A stretch of DNA of 64,000 nucleotides from Flavobacterium paronense (GCF_030409795.1 NZ_JAUFQN010000019.1:930001-994000), one strand, 5' to 3'. Counted from the stretch's first letter, positions 1 to 10,040 are shown. Made by a program: numbers and translations. Notes: a model not told the origin generated them from the sequence alone.

Positions 1-91
1 TAACTACGGCAGCCGAACTTCTTACCAATAACCATCTTAATTCTTCCAGATGATCTAAGAATGACATTTCATTGAGTGCTTTTTTTGCCAT
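1..91 (-). CDS. tatC: Sec-independent protein translocase TatC (5' part only)
   Basis: Only the first 30 codons lie in the window. The reading begins MAKKALNEMSFLDHLEELRW, and the S/T-FLDHLEELR motif is the conserved cytoplasmic N-terminus of TatC, the multispanning receptor of the twin-arginine translocase. The start codon overlaps the stop of kdsD (TAATG, positions 93-89 on the minus strand), so the two genes are co-transcribed and probably translationally coupled. The rest of the gene lies outside the window. Identification rests on the N-terminal motif alone but that motif is distinctive. Confidence 0.85.
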   Translation of the reverse strand, partial: MAKKALNEMSFLDHLEELRWLLVRSSAAVV

Positions 92-1056
92 TATACGATG
101 CCTTCTTTTAAAATGTCATGTAAATGAATTACCCCTTTATAGTCACCGTTGTCAACAACAACTAGTTGCGTAATCGAAAAGTCTTCTAGTATATTCAGTG
201 CATCACTAACCATATCGGTTGATTTTATGGTTTTTGGATTTTTAGTCATTATGTCTTGAGCGGTTAAACCTGAAATGTTTTCTGTTTTATTCAACATTCT
301 TCTGATATCTCCGTCCGTTATAATTCCGATAACCTTTTCATTTTCAATAACGGCGGTAACTCCAAGACGTTTTTCTGATATTTCGTGAATTGCACTTTTA
401 ACGCTTGAATCAGGAGCAACTACAGGTCTGTGTGTAGCGTCAAGCATATCACCAACACGGAGTAATAACTTTTTGCCCAAAGCTCCACCGGGATGGTATT
501 TAGCAAAGTCTTCTGCAGTAAAATTTTTCATTTCCATCAAACAAACTGCAATAGCATCACCCATAACTAATTGAGCTGTTGTGCTATTGGTCGGAGCCAA
601 ATTAATCGGACAAGCTTCTGTTTCTACATAAGTGTTCAAAACAAAATCGGCTTCTTTTCCTAAAAAAGAGGTTGTATTTCCGGTGATGGCAATCAGTTTA
701 TTTCCGAATCGCTTTAGTAACGGAACCAAAACTTTAATCTCCGGACTGTTGCCACTTTTTGAAATGCAAATTACAACATCACCAGGTTGCACCATACCTA
801 AGTCGCCATGAATAGCTTCTGATGCATGAAGAAAAAGGGAAGGGGTTCCAGTAGAATTTAAAGTTGCAACAATCTTTTGGGCTATGATAGCACTTTTACC
901 AATTCCGGTTACCACTAAACGACCATTTGAATTGAATATGATTTCAACTGTTTTTACAAAGTTGTCATCTAAAAATGCAACAAGTTTTGCAATAGATTCA
1001 CTTTCGGACAAAATTGTTTTTTTTGCCGAAGCCAAAACGGTATCTTTATTTATCAA
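91..1056 (-). CDS. kdsD: D-arabinose-5-phosphate isomerase (KdsD/KpsF/GutQ family)
   Basis: A 321-residue protein with an N-terminal SIS sugar-isomerase domain (about residues 35-180; glycine-rich GIGKSAIIAQKI, then GDLGMVQPGDVVICISKSGNS) and two C-terminal CBS domains (about 205-321; GIITDGDIRRML, then VVDNGDYKGVIHLHDIL). This is the standard architecture and length of arabinose-5-phosphate isomerase, which converts ribulose 5-phosphate to arabinose 5-phosphate, the first step to Kdo for lipopolysaccharide. It acts in the cytoplasm. It is divergent from recQ, and its stop codon overlaps the tatC start. The family call is firm; the exact substrate follows from family knowledge. Confidence 0.92.
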   Translation of the reverse strand: MINKDTVLASAKKTILSESESIAKLVAFLDDNFVKTVEIIFNSNGRLVVTGIGKSAIIAQKIVATLNSTGTPSLFLHASEAIHGDLGMVQPGDVVICISKSGNSPEIKVLVPLLKRFGNKLIAITGNTTSFLGKEADFVLNTYVETEACPINLAPTNSTTAQLVMGDAIAVCLMEMKNFTAEDFAKYHPGGALGKKLLLRVGDMLDATHRPVVAPDSSVKSAIHEISEKRLGVTAVIENEKVIGIITDGDIRRMLNKTENISGLTAQDIMTKNPKTIKSTDMVSDALNILEDFSITQLVVVDNGDYKGVIHLHDILKEGIV

Positions 1057-1103
1057 AATTGTAACAATATAAAATTTGTATGTATGAAAGAAAGTCTTAT
1101 CTT

Positions 1104-1119
1104 TATGTTTGCAAATTTA
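1104..1119. promoter_or_regulatory. Back-to-back -7 boxes for recQ (+) and kdsD (-)
   Basis: Two matches to the Bacteroidota -7 element TAnnTTTG abut each other: TATGTTTG at 1104-1111 on the plus strand facing recQ, and TAAATTTG at 1119-1112 on the minus strand facing kdsD. They make a near-palindrome, and the two transcripts would start within or just beyond each other's box. I found no well-spaced TTTG -33 partner for either, so this is a candidate only. Confidence 0.4.
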
Positions 1120-1142
1120 TGTAAAAATACCATTAACAGAGA

Positions 1143-3338
1143 ATGAATTTAAACGAAATTGACATTCACAAAGAATTAAAAAAATATTTTGGTTTCAACC
1201 AATTTAAGGGATTACAAGAACAAGTTATAAAAAGTATTATTACTCAAAATAATACTTTTGTTATTATGCCTACTGGTGGCGGAAAGTCATTATGTTATCA
1301 GTTGCCTGCATTAATTCAAGAAGGAACTGCTATTGTTGTTTCACCGCTTATCGCTTTAATGAAAAATCAAGTAGATGCTATCCGAAGCTTATCTTCAGAA
1401 AATGGAATTGCACATGTATTGAATTCTTCTCTAACCAAAACAGAAATAAATCAAGTTAAAAAAGATATTACTTCAGGAATTACTAAATTATTATATGTAG
1501 CACCCGAGTCATTAACTAAAGAGGAATATGTTGAATTCCTTCAAAATGTAAAAATTTCTTTTGTTGCCATAGACGAAGCGCATTGTATTTCAGAATGGGG
1601 ACACGATTTCAGACCTGAATATCGAAATTTAAAAGCCATAATCAAATTAATTGGTGATGTTCCTGTTATTGGTTTGACAGCAACGGCTACGCCAAAAGTG
1701 CAGGAAGATATTCTTAAAAATTTGGATATGTCCGATGCCACTACTTTTAAGGCATCTTTCAATCGCCCCAATTTATTTTATGAAGTACGCACCAAAACAA
1801 AAAATATAGAATCGGATATCATTCGTTTTATAAAACAGCATAAAGGTAAATCAGGAATTATCTATTGTTTAAGCCGTAAAAAGGTGGAAGAAATAGCCGG
1901 AGTATTGCAAGTAAACGGAATTTCAGCCGTACCATATCATGCAGGTTTAGATGCGAAAACAAGAGCTAAACATCAAGACATGTTTCTTATGGAAGATGTT
2001 GATGTGGTCGTTGCAACCATAGCTTTCGGAATGGGAATTGACAAACCCGATGTTCGTTTCGTAATTCACCATGATATTCCAAAATCATTAGAAAGTTATT
2101 ATCAAGAGACCGGTCGTGGTGGACGAGATGGTGGAGAAGGTCATTGTTTGGCTTATTATTCTTATAAAGATGTAGAAAAACTTGAAAAATTCATGTCGGG
2201 CAAACCGGTTGCCGAACAAGAAATTGGTTTTGCTTTGCTACAGGAAGTCGTTGCTTATGCTGAAACTTCGATGTCTCGTCGTAAGTTCTTGTTGCATTAT
2301 TTTGGAGAAGAGTTTGACAGTGAAACAGGGGATGGTGCTGATATGGATGACAATGTCCGCAACCCGAAAACAAAAGTTGAAGCCCAAGACCAAGTAAAAC
2401 TACTTTTAGAAGTCGTAAGAGATACCAAATATTTATACAAATCAAAAGAAATTTGCTTTACGCTTATCGGAAGAGTAAATGCTATGATTAAGGCACATAG
2501 AACTGATTCACAATCGTTTTTTGGAGCAGGAAAAGATTTTGAAGAGCGTTATTGGATGGCATTAATTCGTCAGGTTTTAGTGGATGGACTTTTAACTAAA
2601 GATATTGAAACCTACGGAATTTTAAAAGTTTCAGACAAAGGTCATGAGTTCATTAAAAATCCAACATCCTTCATGATGTCGGAGGATCACGAATATAATG
2701 AAGCAGAAGACGACGCTATAGTTACGGCATCAAAAGCTGGTGGAACAGCCGATGAAGCTCTGATGTCTATGTTGCGTGAGTTGCGTAAAAAAGTAGCCAA
2801 GAAATTAGGCGTTCCTCCATTTGTAGTTTTTCAAGATCCTTCATTAGAAGATATGGCGTTGAAATACCCAATAACTAGTGACGAATTGAGTAATGTTCAT
2901 GGTGTCGGTGAAGGTAAAGCCAAAAAATACGGAAACGAATTTATTGAACTTATTGCGCGCTATGTCGATGATAATGATATTATTAGACCAGATGATTTGG
3001 TAGTAAAATCTACTGGAGCTAATTCGGCCAATAAACTGTACATTATTCAAAATATTGATAGAAAACTATCTCTTGAAGATATTGCCAAAGCCAAAGGAAT
3101 GAAAATGGATGATTTGCTTAAAGAAATGGAGCAAATTGTCTATTCAGGAACAAAATTAAATATTAAATATTGGGTTGATGAAATGCTAGATGACGAGCAA
3201 CAAGAAGAAATTCACGATTATTTTATGGATTCTGAAACCGATAATATTGAAAAAGCTTTGAAAGAATTTGACGGCGATTATGACATTGAAGAATTACGTC
3301 TAATGCGTATTAAGTTTATAAGCGAAGTAGCGAATTAG
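1143..3338 (+). CDS. recQ: ATP-dependent DNA helicase RecQ
   Basis: 731 residues. Superfamily 2 helicase motifs are clear: Walker A MPTGGGKS at residues 42-49, motif II DEAH at 144-147 inside AIDEAHCISEWGHDFRPEYR (the RecQ-type aromatic-rich loop follows), motif III GLTATATPKV, and motif VI QETGRGGRDG. An RQC-like region follows and an HRDC-type domain lies near residues 580-660 (a helix-hairpin segment reading GVGEGKAKKYGNEFIELI). RecQ unwinds 3'-5' at stalled forks and recombination intermediates. It is monocistronic, divergent from kdsD. The C-terminus is longer than E. coli RecQ and rich in acidic residues, as usual in Bacteroidota. Confidence 0.96.
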   Translation: MNLNEIDIHKELKKYFGFNQFKGLQEQVIKSIITQNNTFVIMPTGGGKSLCYQLPALIQEGTAIVVSPLIALMKNQVDAIRSLSSENGIAHVLNSSLTKTEINQVKKDITSGITKLLYVAPESLTKEEYVEFLQNVKISFVAIDEAHCISEWGHDFRPEYRNLKAIIKLIGDVPVIGLTATATPKVQEDILKNLDMSDATTFKASFNRPNLFYEVRTKTKNIESDIIRFIKQHKGKSGIIYCLSRKKVEEIAGVLQVNGISAVPYHAGLDAKTRAKHQDMFLMEDVDVVVATIAFGMGIDKPDVRFVIHHDIPKSLESYYQETGRGGRDGGEGHCLAYYSYKDVEKLEKFMSGKPVAEQEIGFALLQEVVAYAETSMSRRKFLLHYFGEEFDSETGDGADMDDNVRNPKTKVEAQDQVKLLLEVVRDTKYLYKSKEICFTLIGRVNAMIKAHRTDSQSFFGAGKDFEERYWMALIRQVLVDGLLTKDIETYGILKVSDKGHEFIKNPTSFMMSEDHEYNEAEDDAIVTASKAGGTADEALMSMLRELRKKVAKKLGVPPFVVFQDPSLEDMALKYPITSDELSNVHGVGEGKAKKYGNEFIELIARYVDDNDIIRPDDLVVKSTGANSANKLYIIQNIDRKLSLEDIAKAKGMKMDDLLKEMEQIVYSGTKLNIKYWVDEMLDDEQQEEIHDYFMDSETDNIEKALKEFDGDYDIEELRLMRIKFISEVAN

Positions 3339-3468
3339 AATCTCACAAGTAAAGCACTCATACAATTTTAAAACATTTTTCCTAATAATTAATTGTTTTT
3401 AAATGATTATCAGTAACTTAGATTTAGAATTAATAGTTAATTCTGTCTAATCAATAAAACCAATAATC

Positions 3469-4212
3469 ATGAAAAACATGTTACAATTACAAATGAAGAA
3501 TCTATTTCTTCTTTTGATGCTTATTCCTTTATTAAGTGTAAGCCAAACTAAAAATGTGATTTCCACCACTAGAGAATTTCCAAAAGTTGAAAAACAACTC
3601 GAATTTGAAAAAGCTTTAGCCACTCATGCGCAAAAATACCACACAGGTGATGTCAAATGGCGTGTATTTGATATTGTAACCGGACCAGATGCTGGAGGTT
3701 ATCAAATTACCGAAGGGCCAAAAACTTGGGAGTCAGAAGACGTTCGTGGAGATATTAATGTTGAGCATAATAATGACTGGCATAAAAGCGTTTCCATTTA
3801 TTTGACTAATAGACATTCAAGTGCGTATTCAGTTTATATCGATTCGTTGAGTACTGTTGCTCTTGGTGATTATTCGGACAAAGTGCAAATTACTCATATT
3901 TATCCAAAACTAGGTTGTTCCTATAGAGTAGCAACTATGTTAAAAACATTGAAAGCTGCATGGGCTGTAGAAGGTTCGACTGTAGCGGTATACGAATCAA
4001 ATGGATCAGGATCAGCACAATTTGCAATTGCAAGACGTTACAAACAAGGATTAAAAGAAAAAGAAGTGGGTTTTAGAAAATCATTTGTTGATACTTACGA
4101 AAAAATACATGGTAAAGGTTCATGGGGAATTTTCAACGATAATGTCAAAGAATATGTCAGTGACCAATGGAGCGAATTACTTTTTTATAGAGCTGATTTA
4201 AGTTCGAAATAA
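3469..4212 (+). CDS. Secreted protein of unknown function
   Basis: 247 residues that I do not recognise as a named family. The N-terminus carries a signal peptide (hydrophobic LFLLLMLIPLLSVS, likely cleaved before Q25 or nearby), so the product is exported. An in-frame ATG at codon 15 (MKNLFLLLML) could also be the start and would give a more typical signal peptide. The mature part is mixed alpha/beta in look, with aromatic and glycine-containing segments (WRVFDIVTGPDAGGYQ, GKGSWGIFNDN), two tryptophans near the C-terminus, and no obvious catalytic motif, repeat or sorting domain. It stands alone between recQ and a strong terminator. Confidence 0.8.
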   Translation: MKNMLQLQMKNLFLLLMLIPLLSVSQTKNVISTTREFPKVEKQLEFEKALATHAQKYHTGDVKWRVFDIVTGPDAGGYQITEGPKTWESEDVRGDINVEHNNDWHKSVSIYLTNRHSSAYSVYIDSLSTVALGDYSDKVQITHIYPKLGCSYRVATMLKTLKAAWAVEGSTVAVYESNGSGSAQFAIARRYKQGLKEKEVGFRKSFVDTYEKIHGKGSWGIFNDNVKEYVSDQWSELLFYRADLSSK

Positions 4213-4259
4213 ACAATCCAAAAAAATGGTAGTTACGTTACTTGTAACTACAAAAACAG

Positions 4260-4294
4260 TAACCCTTTCAGAGTTTCAAACACTGAAAGGGTTA
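4260..4294. terminator. Bidirectional intrinsic terminator
   Basis: A perfect 12-bp stem (TAACCCTTTCAG paired with CTGAAAGGGTTA) with an 11-nt loop lies between two converging genes. It is T-rich on the plus-strand side and can serve both the secreted protein gene (plus) and the small gene at 4339 (minus). Confidence 0.8.
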
Positions 4295-4338
4295 TTATTT
4301 TAGAGAAAATCAGAAATGTGCAAGTTTACTTTTTGAGC

Positions 4339-4572
4339 TTAATAAACTTCTGCACGATGTGGTTTTAATGCATCTCTAACAGAAATCATATTCTCGTCTG
4401 TCACAACCATAAAAGCAATGGCATGTAGCTCGTTTTTGATTTCAAAACCAGTAATGTTTATGGGAAATTTTTCAATAGCGATGTATTCTTTTAAATGAAT
4501 TTCGTGATGTTCTGCTTTTTTGGCTGAAGCTTCTCCTCGAAAATCCCAAATTAATTTTATTTGTCTAGACAT
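4339..4572 (-). CDS. Small conserved-looking protein of unknown function
   Basis: 77 residues beginning MSRQIKLIWDFRGEASAKKA, with a histidine cluster (H22, H23, H26) and no signal peptide or membrane segment. Its ATG overlaps the stop of the upstream large gene as TAATG (4574-4570), so it is translated from the same message. The clean coupling and the terminator just downstream support a real gene. I cannot assign a function; being cytoplasmic, it does not simply share the fate of the exported protein encoded upstream. Confidence 0.7.
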   Translation of the reverse strand: MSRQIKLIWDFRGEASAKKAEHHEIHLKEYIAIEKFPINITGFEIKNELHAIAFMVVTDENMISVRDALKPHRAEVY

Positions 4573-6629
4573 TAATTTTTCACAATTTTAAATGTTTCCG
4601 TTCTATTGTTGTCACCCAAAGTTTTGATTAAATACACAGAAGATTGTAAGGCACTCATATCTATAGAAATCTCAGTTGAACTGTATGTTTTGGACATTAT
4701 TTTTTCCCCAAATAAGTTATAAACTTCAACAGATTGTATATTGTAATTATTTGAAATAGTCAAATAATCAATAACTGGAACCGGATAATAGGAAAGTTTA
4801 GAATGTGTAAAATCTTCATTCGACAAACTTGAATCATAGGCTGAAATTGTAAAAGAACCTTGTGATTCATTTTTACCAAATGCTCTCAAAACAATAGATT
4901 GACCGGGTGGTAATCCTGTTAGATTTAATTTAGAATACAAGTTGCTTACTGTAAGCTTTGATGAATCGGGATTATTGTTATTGTTACATCCAATAGAAAC
5001 ATTGGAGCTACAGGAACTAAAAGCTTCTAATACGGTATCATTCAATCCACCATTTCCTTGTGTTTCAATAGTAACATTACCGGAATTAGGCACTACTAAT
5101 GTGTACCAAATATCTCTGGCAGTATAGTTTCCATCACAAAAACAAGGCAAATTGAAATCATTATTGGTTGCTGCAAGATTAGTTACAGTTTCGGGATTAT
5201 CATTAAAATTAGTTCCAACAATCAGCTCAACGGCATCACTACATTTGTCATTTGGCGGCGTAGCCGGTGCATTTAAAATAAACGATTTGGTTTCAATACA
5301 TCCTTCTATAACGCTTTCGATGGCAACATAAACAATTTCTCCATCCTGTCCGGTATAATTAATAGGGTTTTGTATGCTATTGAATAGGTTTTGAGCATCT
5401 TGTAAATTATTGTGATACGTAATAGTATAATCAGCAGGATTTAATGTATCTAGGATAATAGGCATATTGGTCGTTAAGTCAAAAATATTTGCGGTATTAT
5501 ACAGATTAATTGGTTCATTGATTGGAAACGGATCAAAATATTGAATACTCATTGAACTGGAAGAAATTTGACAGCCATTTGCACTGTTCAAAACTAATTG
5601 ATAAACTCCAGATTGTGTAACGGTCAAAGTTGAACTACTGATAGCAGGAAGCGGTACTCCATCTTTTGTCCATGAATAAGTAACATTAGGAATAGTTGTT
5701 GCACCAGCCTGAATGGTTATTTCTTCATTTGGACAGGTCTGTATAATATTGGTCAAGCCTTCATATACTCCAGCTCCTTGCAACTGACCAATCCCGATTT
5801 CAAAAGTTCCTCCGGCAAGAAAAACCGCTGAATCGTATAAGTGATCGTTCCTATCAGAAATTACTAATTTAATATGGTAAGTGTGTAAAGGGTTTACCAC
5901 AGATTGAGCAGTCATCACAACAGTTTCTCCATTAAAATTAGTAGCTGAAGTGTTTGCATTGGTACCTCCGTTGTAATTTCCGAAATAATTCTGGTTTTGA
6001 GAAGAACAAGAAGGATTGTTATTACTATTACGGATAGTAACTACAGAAATTGGAATAGTTGTGTTAGGTACAAGTGCAATATTGGTTGTCGGAGTTCCTG
6101 CTGTGAGATCGGTTAAGAAAAACGCGAAAGCATCAGAAAAAGCACATTGAAAATCTCCATATTCTTCCGAAGCAAAAAGAAAATCGAAAGAAAATTGGTT
6201 TACATAAGGTTGAAAATCAAATTCTAAAACAGTAGCATCGTTATAAGTAGTAAGCCACGTATCGATCCCTAGACTCTGTATGTAGTTGAGTAAATCAGCA
6301 TCGCCTGGCCATACTCCATCGCTCAACGCACTAGTGTTTGGTCCATTTGAATTGGTTGCTGCCCCTGTACTCAAAATAACTCCTGAGTTTATGGGGAAAT
6401 TAGGATTGGTGTTGGAAAAAAAACCAATACCATTGGAAGAACCAAAATTTGTTCCGGTGCTCGAGGTTATATTAGAGACTTCTCCTGAAAGACAACTACT
6501 GCTACTATTGCCAAATAAAATATTCTGAACCAATTGAGGAACGGTATACTGAGTTGTATTTACCGTTATGGATTGAGAAAAAACTGCTAATTGAAAAAAC
6601 AAAAATAGTAGGAGCAATTTTTTTTTCAT
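4572..6629 (-). CDS. Choice-of-anchor L family protein with T9SS C-terminal sorting domain
   Basis: I start at 6629 (MKKKLLLLFLFFQLAVFSQS), which gives a classic signal peptide and 685 residues. The open frame extends 53 codons further upstream, but that stretch is low-complexity and precedes the signal peptide. Order of parts: signal peptide; choice-of-anchor L region (about 20-290), including FDFLFASEEYGDFQC, DAFAFFLTD and YDSAVFLAGGTFEIG; an Ig/PKD-like module with the paired cysteines of CPNEE and NGCQ and TYSWTKDGVPL; a further beta-rich domain with many cysteines; and a C-terminal Por-type sorting domain (YYPVPVIDYLTISN to the final KIVKN) recognised by the type IX secretion system. It is therefore expected to be exported across the outer membrane and attached or released there. 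Role unknown; adhesin-like function is an inference. Confidence 0.9.
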   Translation of the reverse strand: MKKKLLLLFLFFQLAVFSQSITVNTTQYTVPQLVQNILFGNSSSSCLSGEVSNITSSTGTNFGSSNGIGFFSNTNPNFPINSGVILSTGAATNSNGPNTSALSDGVWPGDADLLNYIQSLGIDTWLTTYNDATVLEFDFQPYVNQFSFDFLFASEEYGDFQCAFSDAFAFFLTDLTAGTPTTNIALVPNTTIPISVVTIRNSNNNPSCSSQNQNYFGNYNGGTNANTSATNFNGETVVMTAQSVVNPLHTYHIKLVISDRNDHLYDSAVFLAGGTFEIGIGQLQGAGVYEGLTNIIQTCPNEEITIQAGATTIPNVTYSWTKDGVPLPAISSSTLTVTQSGVYQLVLNSANGCQISSSSMSIQYFDPFPINEPINLYNTANIFDLTTNMPIILDTLNPADYTITYHNNLQDAQNLFNSIQNPINYTGQDGEIVYVAIESVIEGCIETKSFILNAPATPPNDKCSDAVELIVGTNFNDNPETVTNLAATNNDFNLPCFCDGNYTARDIWYTLVVPNSGNVTIETQGNGGLNDTVLEAFSSCSSNVSIGCNNNNNPDSSKLTVSNLYSKLNLTGLPPGQSIVLRAFGKNESQGSFTISAYDSSLSNEDFTHSKLSYYPVPVIDYLTISNNYNIQSVEVYNLFGEKIMSKTYSSTEISIDMSALQSSVYLIKTLGDNNRTETFKIVKN

Positions 6630-6770
6630 TTTGGTCGATTTGAAGTTATAAAAATAGGAAAAGTTAATGAGTCTTTTTAAAAACAAACATAAAATTTGAA
6701 CAATCAAATTTATAAATGAATGAAATAAGCTTATTTTTGCCTTATCTGATTTCAAATACAATTCAATCAA

Positions 6771-8330
6771 ATGCCCAAGGAAATCCAACTACAAGTCTCA
6801 CCTGAAGTAGCATCTAACGAAAGTTTGCTTTATGAGCATGTAGCTCAATTAGTTCGCGTTTCAACTAAATTGGTTCATAAAGTTGTTATTCTAAAACGTT
6901 CTATTGATGCGCGTCAAAAGGCGATAAAGGTCAATCTTAAAGTTGCAGTCTATCTTATAGATGAAAAATACACAGAACAAAAAATTGAACTTCCCGACTA
7001 CGAAAACGTTTCCAACAAACAGGAAGTAATCATTGTTGGCGCTGGTCCAGCCGGATTATTTGCAGCCTTGCAGTTAATTGAATTAGGTTTAAAACCAATA
7101 GTTATAGAACGCGGGAAAGAGGTTCGTGGTCGTCGTCGCGATTTAAAAGCCATCAATGTTGACCATATCGTCAACGAAGATTCGAATTATTGTTTTGGTG
7201 AAGGTGGAGCAGGAACCTATTCTGACGGGAAATTATATACGCGTTCCAAAAAACGTGGCGATGTTGACAGAATTCTGCAATTATTGGTTGGTTTTGGTGC
7301 AACACCAGACATTTTAGTTGAAGCGCATCCGCATATCGGAACCAATAAATTACCACAAATCATTCAGGACATTCGAGAGAAAATTATTGAGTGTGGCGGA
7401 CAAGTATTGTTTGAAACCCGCGTTACGGATTTCGTTATTAAAAACAATGAAATGCAAGGCGTTGTTACTCAAAATGGTGACACGATTTCTGCCAATAAAT
7501 TAATTTTAGCCACAGGACATTCGGCTCGCGATATTTTTGAGTTACTAGATAGAAAAAAGATTTTAATAGAAGCCAAACCTTTTGCAATCGGAGTTCGAGC
7601 GGAACATCCACAGGAATTAATTGATAGAATTCAATACAGTTGCGATTATCGTGGCGAACATTTACCACCAGCACCTTATTCAATAGTGAAGCAAGTGAAT
7701 GGTCGCGGAATGTACTCTTTTTGCATGTGTCCGGGTGGCGTAATTGCGCCTTGTGCTACAAGTCCGGGTGAAGTGGTAACTAATGGTTGGTCGCCATCCA
7801 AACGTGATCAGGCAACAGCTAATTCAGGAATTGTTATCGAATTAAAATTAGAAGATTTCAAACCATTTGCCAAATTCGGAGCTTTAGCCGGAATGGAATT
7901 TCAGAAAAGTATCGAACAAAAAGCTTGGCATTTGGCAGGAGAAACCCAAAAAGTTCCGGCACAGCGAATGATTGATTTTACTCAAAATAAAATATCCACA
8001 TCGATTCCAAAAACATCTTATGTTCCTGGAACAACTTCAATAGAAATGGGACAAGTTTTTCCCGAATTCTTAACTCAAATACTACGAGAAGGCTTTAAAG
8101 AATTCGGAAAAGCTATGCGCGGTTATATGACTAACGAAGCGATTCTTCATGCACCCGAAAGCAGAACTTCCTCGCCAGTGCGAATTCCGCGTGACAACGA
8201 AACATTGGAACATCCTCAAATTAAAGGATTATATCCTTGTGGTGAAGGTGCCGGATTTGCTGGTGGTATCATCTCTGCTGCTATTGATGGTGAGAAATGT
8301 GCGTTGAAGATTGCTGCCGTTTTAAAATAA
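6771..8330 (+). CDS. NAD(P)/FAD-dependent oxidoreductase (FAD-dependent dehydrogenase family)
   Basis: 519 residues. An N-terminal extension of about 80 residues precedes the dinucleotide-binding motif GAGPAGLFAALQLIELG (from about residue 88), then the ERGKEVRGRRRD and NYCFGEGGAGTYSDGKLYTR segments, and a C-terminal FAD motif (GLYPCGEGAGFAGGIISAAIDG). This is the large uncharacterised dehydrogenase family widespread in bacteria and often annotated as FAD-dependent oxidoreductase; its physiological substrate is not known. A TATTTTTG -7 box at 6732-6739 lies 31 bp before the start. Divergent from the T9SS protein gene. Confidence 0.85.
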   Translation: MPKEIQLQVSPEVASNESLLYEHVAQLVRVSTKLVHKVVILKRSIDARQKAIKVNLKVAVYLIDEKYTEQKIELPDYENVSNKQEVIIVGAGPAGLFAALQLIELGLKPIVIERGKEVRGRRRDLKAINVDHIVNEDSNYCFGEGGAGTYSDGKLYTRSKKRGDVDRILQLLVGFGATPDILVEAHPHIGTNKLPQIIQDIREKIIECGGQVLFETRVTDFVIKNNEMQGVVTQNGDTISANKLILATGHSARDIFELLDRKKILIEAKPFAIGVRAEHPQELIDRIQYSCDYRGEHLPPAPYSIVKQVNGRGMYSFCMCPGGVIAPCATSPGEVVTNGWSPSKRDQATANSGIVIELKLEDFKPFAKFGALAGMEFQKSIEQKAWHLAGETQKVPAQRMIDFTQNKISTSIPKTSYVPGTTSIEMGQVFPEFLTQILREGFKEFGKAMRGYMTNEAILHAPESRTSSPVRIPRDNETLEHPQIKGLYPCGEGAGFAGGIISAAIDGEKCALKIAAVLK

Positions 8331-8429
8331 ACCACTTGTTTTTAACTATTACGTTTTAGTTAATTTCTTTCTGTAAAAGTCTGTTGAAGGTTATGGAAGA
8401 AATAGTATTTTTATAAAAAATCAATTTTT

Positions 8430-10010
8430 ATGAATACTATTCCAACCGAATTTCAAATTACGAATTTATTACACCAAGATACTTATTTAGTTGACGGTCA
8501 GTTAAAAAAATGGACAGGTGAAACTTCTGAAGTTTATTCTACCATTTCTTCAACCGAAAACTATGCGCCAACATTGCTTGGTTCAATTCCAACTATGGGT
8601 GAAGTTGCTGCTGCTGAAGTAGTAAAATCGGCTGTTGCTGCTTATGATAAAGGACAAGGTATTTGGCCAACTATGAAAGTCATAGACCGAATTAAATGCA
8701 TGGAAAATTTTGTCACTCAAATGAAAGCTACTCGAAGTGAAGTAGTGAAATATTTGATGTGGGAAATCGGAAAATCGTTAGGCGATTCTGAGAAAGAATT
8801 TGACCGAACTGTAGAGTATATTTACGATACAATTGAAGATTATAAGCAATTAGACAGAAACAATGCGCGTTTTACCAAAAGTCAAGGCGTGAATGCCATG
8901 GTACGTCGTGGTCCGCTTGGAGTCGTATTGTGTCTTGGACCTTATAATTATCCATTGAATGAGACTTTTTCTTTGTTAATTCCAGCCATTATCATGGGAA
9001 ACACGGTTATTTTCAAACCAGCAAAACATGGAGTTTTATTGATATCACCGTTGCTCGAAGCCTTTAGAAGTAGTTTCCCAAAAGGGGTTATCAATATTGT
9101 TTATGGTAGAGGTAGAGATGTAGCTTCTCCAATAATGAAATCAGGTAAAGTAGATATTTTAGCCTTGATTGGAAATAGTAAATCGGCCATTGCATTACAA
9201 GACCAGCATCCTAATAAAAATAGATTGCGTCTGATTTTAGGATTGGAAGCAAAAAATCCAGCAATTATTTTGCCTGACGCCGATTTAGATTTGACTATTC
9301 AAGAATGTATTATGGGAACTTTATCTTTTAATGGTCAACGTTGTACGGCACTTAAAATCCTTTATGTTCACGAATCAATTGCGGCTGAATTCAACCAAAG
9401 ATTTACTGAAAAAGTAGATGCACTTCCTTTTGGAAATCCATGGGAAAAAGGGGTTTCATTGACACCATTGCCTGAAAAAGATAAACCTGATTACATTCAG
9501 GAATTAATAGATGACGCTTCAGCTAAAGGTGCTAAAGTCATTAATGCTAAAGGTGGAGAACGTTCGGATAATTATATTTTTCCAGCTGTTTTATTTCCGA
9601 TAAATAAAGAAATGCGGGTGTATCATGAAGAGCAATTTGGGCCAGTTATTCCAATTATAACTTTTAAAGACATTCAAGAACCATTGAACGATATGGCTGA
9701 ATCTAATTATGGACAGCAAGTGAGTTTATTCGGAAAAGATATTAAAACCATTGCACCTCTTATTGACACTTTGGTAAATTTAGTTTGTCGTGTGAATTTA
9801 AACAGCTCTTGCCAGCGTGGTCCAGATGTTTATCCATTTACAGGAAGAAAAGATTCGGCTGTAGGAACGTTGAGTATTCATGATGCCTTACGTTCGTTTT
9901 CTATTCGAACCTTTGTGGCTTCTAAAGACAATGCCTATAACAACGCTATTTTACAGGAATTGCTCAATAGTAAAGAATCGAATTTTATTAATACCGATTA
10001 TATTTTATAA
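8430..10010 (+). CDS. gapN: NADP-dependent glyceraldehyde-3-phosphate dehydrogenase (non-phosphorylating)
   Basis: 526 residues of the aldehyde dehydrogenase superfamily. Visible landmarks are [11 protein letters not shown] and PAKHGVL (cofactor site), [18 protein letters not shown] containing the general-base glutamate, and [10 protein letters not shown] with the catalytic Cys305. These segments and the N-terminal region resemble the GapN subfamily, which oxidises glyceraldehyde 3-phosphate straight to 3-phosphoglycerate and yields NADPH rather than ATP. Cytoplasmic, monocistronic, followed immediately by a terminator. ALDH membership is certain; GapN specificity is likely by resemblance. 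Confidence 0.88.
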   Translation: MNTIPTEFQITNLLHQDTYLVDGQLKKWTGETSEVYSTISSTENYAPTLLGSIPTMGEVAAAEVVKSAVAAYDKGQGIWPTMKVIDRIKCMENFVTQMKATRSEVVKYLMWEIGKSLGDSEKEFDRTVEYIYDTIEDYKQLDRNNARFTKSQGVNAMVRRGPLGVVLCLGPYNYPLNETFSLLIPAIIMGNTVIFKPAKHGVLLISPLLEAFRSSFPKGVINIVYGRGRDVASPIMKSGKVDILALIGNSKSAIALQDQHPNKNRLRLILGLEAKNPAIILPDADLDLTIQECIMGTLSFNGQRCTALKILYVHESIAAEFNQRFTEKVDALPFGNPWEKGVSLTPLPEKDKPDYIQELIDDASAKGAKVINAKGGERSDNYIFPAVLFPINKEMRVYHEEQFGPVIPIITFKDIQEPLNDMAESNYGQQVSLFGKDIKTIAPLIDTLVNLVCRVNLNSSCQRGPDVYPFTGRKDSAVGTLSIHDALRSFSIRTFVASKDNAYNNAILQELLNSKESNFINTDYIL

Positions 10011-10012
10011 AG

Positions 10013-10040
10013 AAAAAGTCCCGAATAATAGGGACTTTTT
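10013..10040. terminator. Bidirectional intrinsic terminator between gapN and the SOD gene
   Basis: A 10-bp stem AAAAAGTCCC/GGGACTTTTT with loop GAATAATA, followed by further T residues on the plus strand and by a T run on the minus strand. It sits between convergent genes and can stop both. Confidence 0.85.

Noticed and set aside
6630..6788. 53-codon N-terminal extension of the choice-of-anchor L protein
   Set aside because: It would place the signal peptide inside the protein and overlaps the divergent promoter region and the start of the neighbouring gene.
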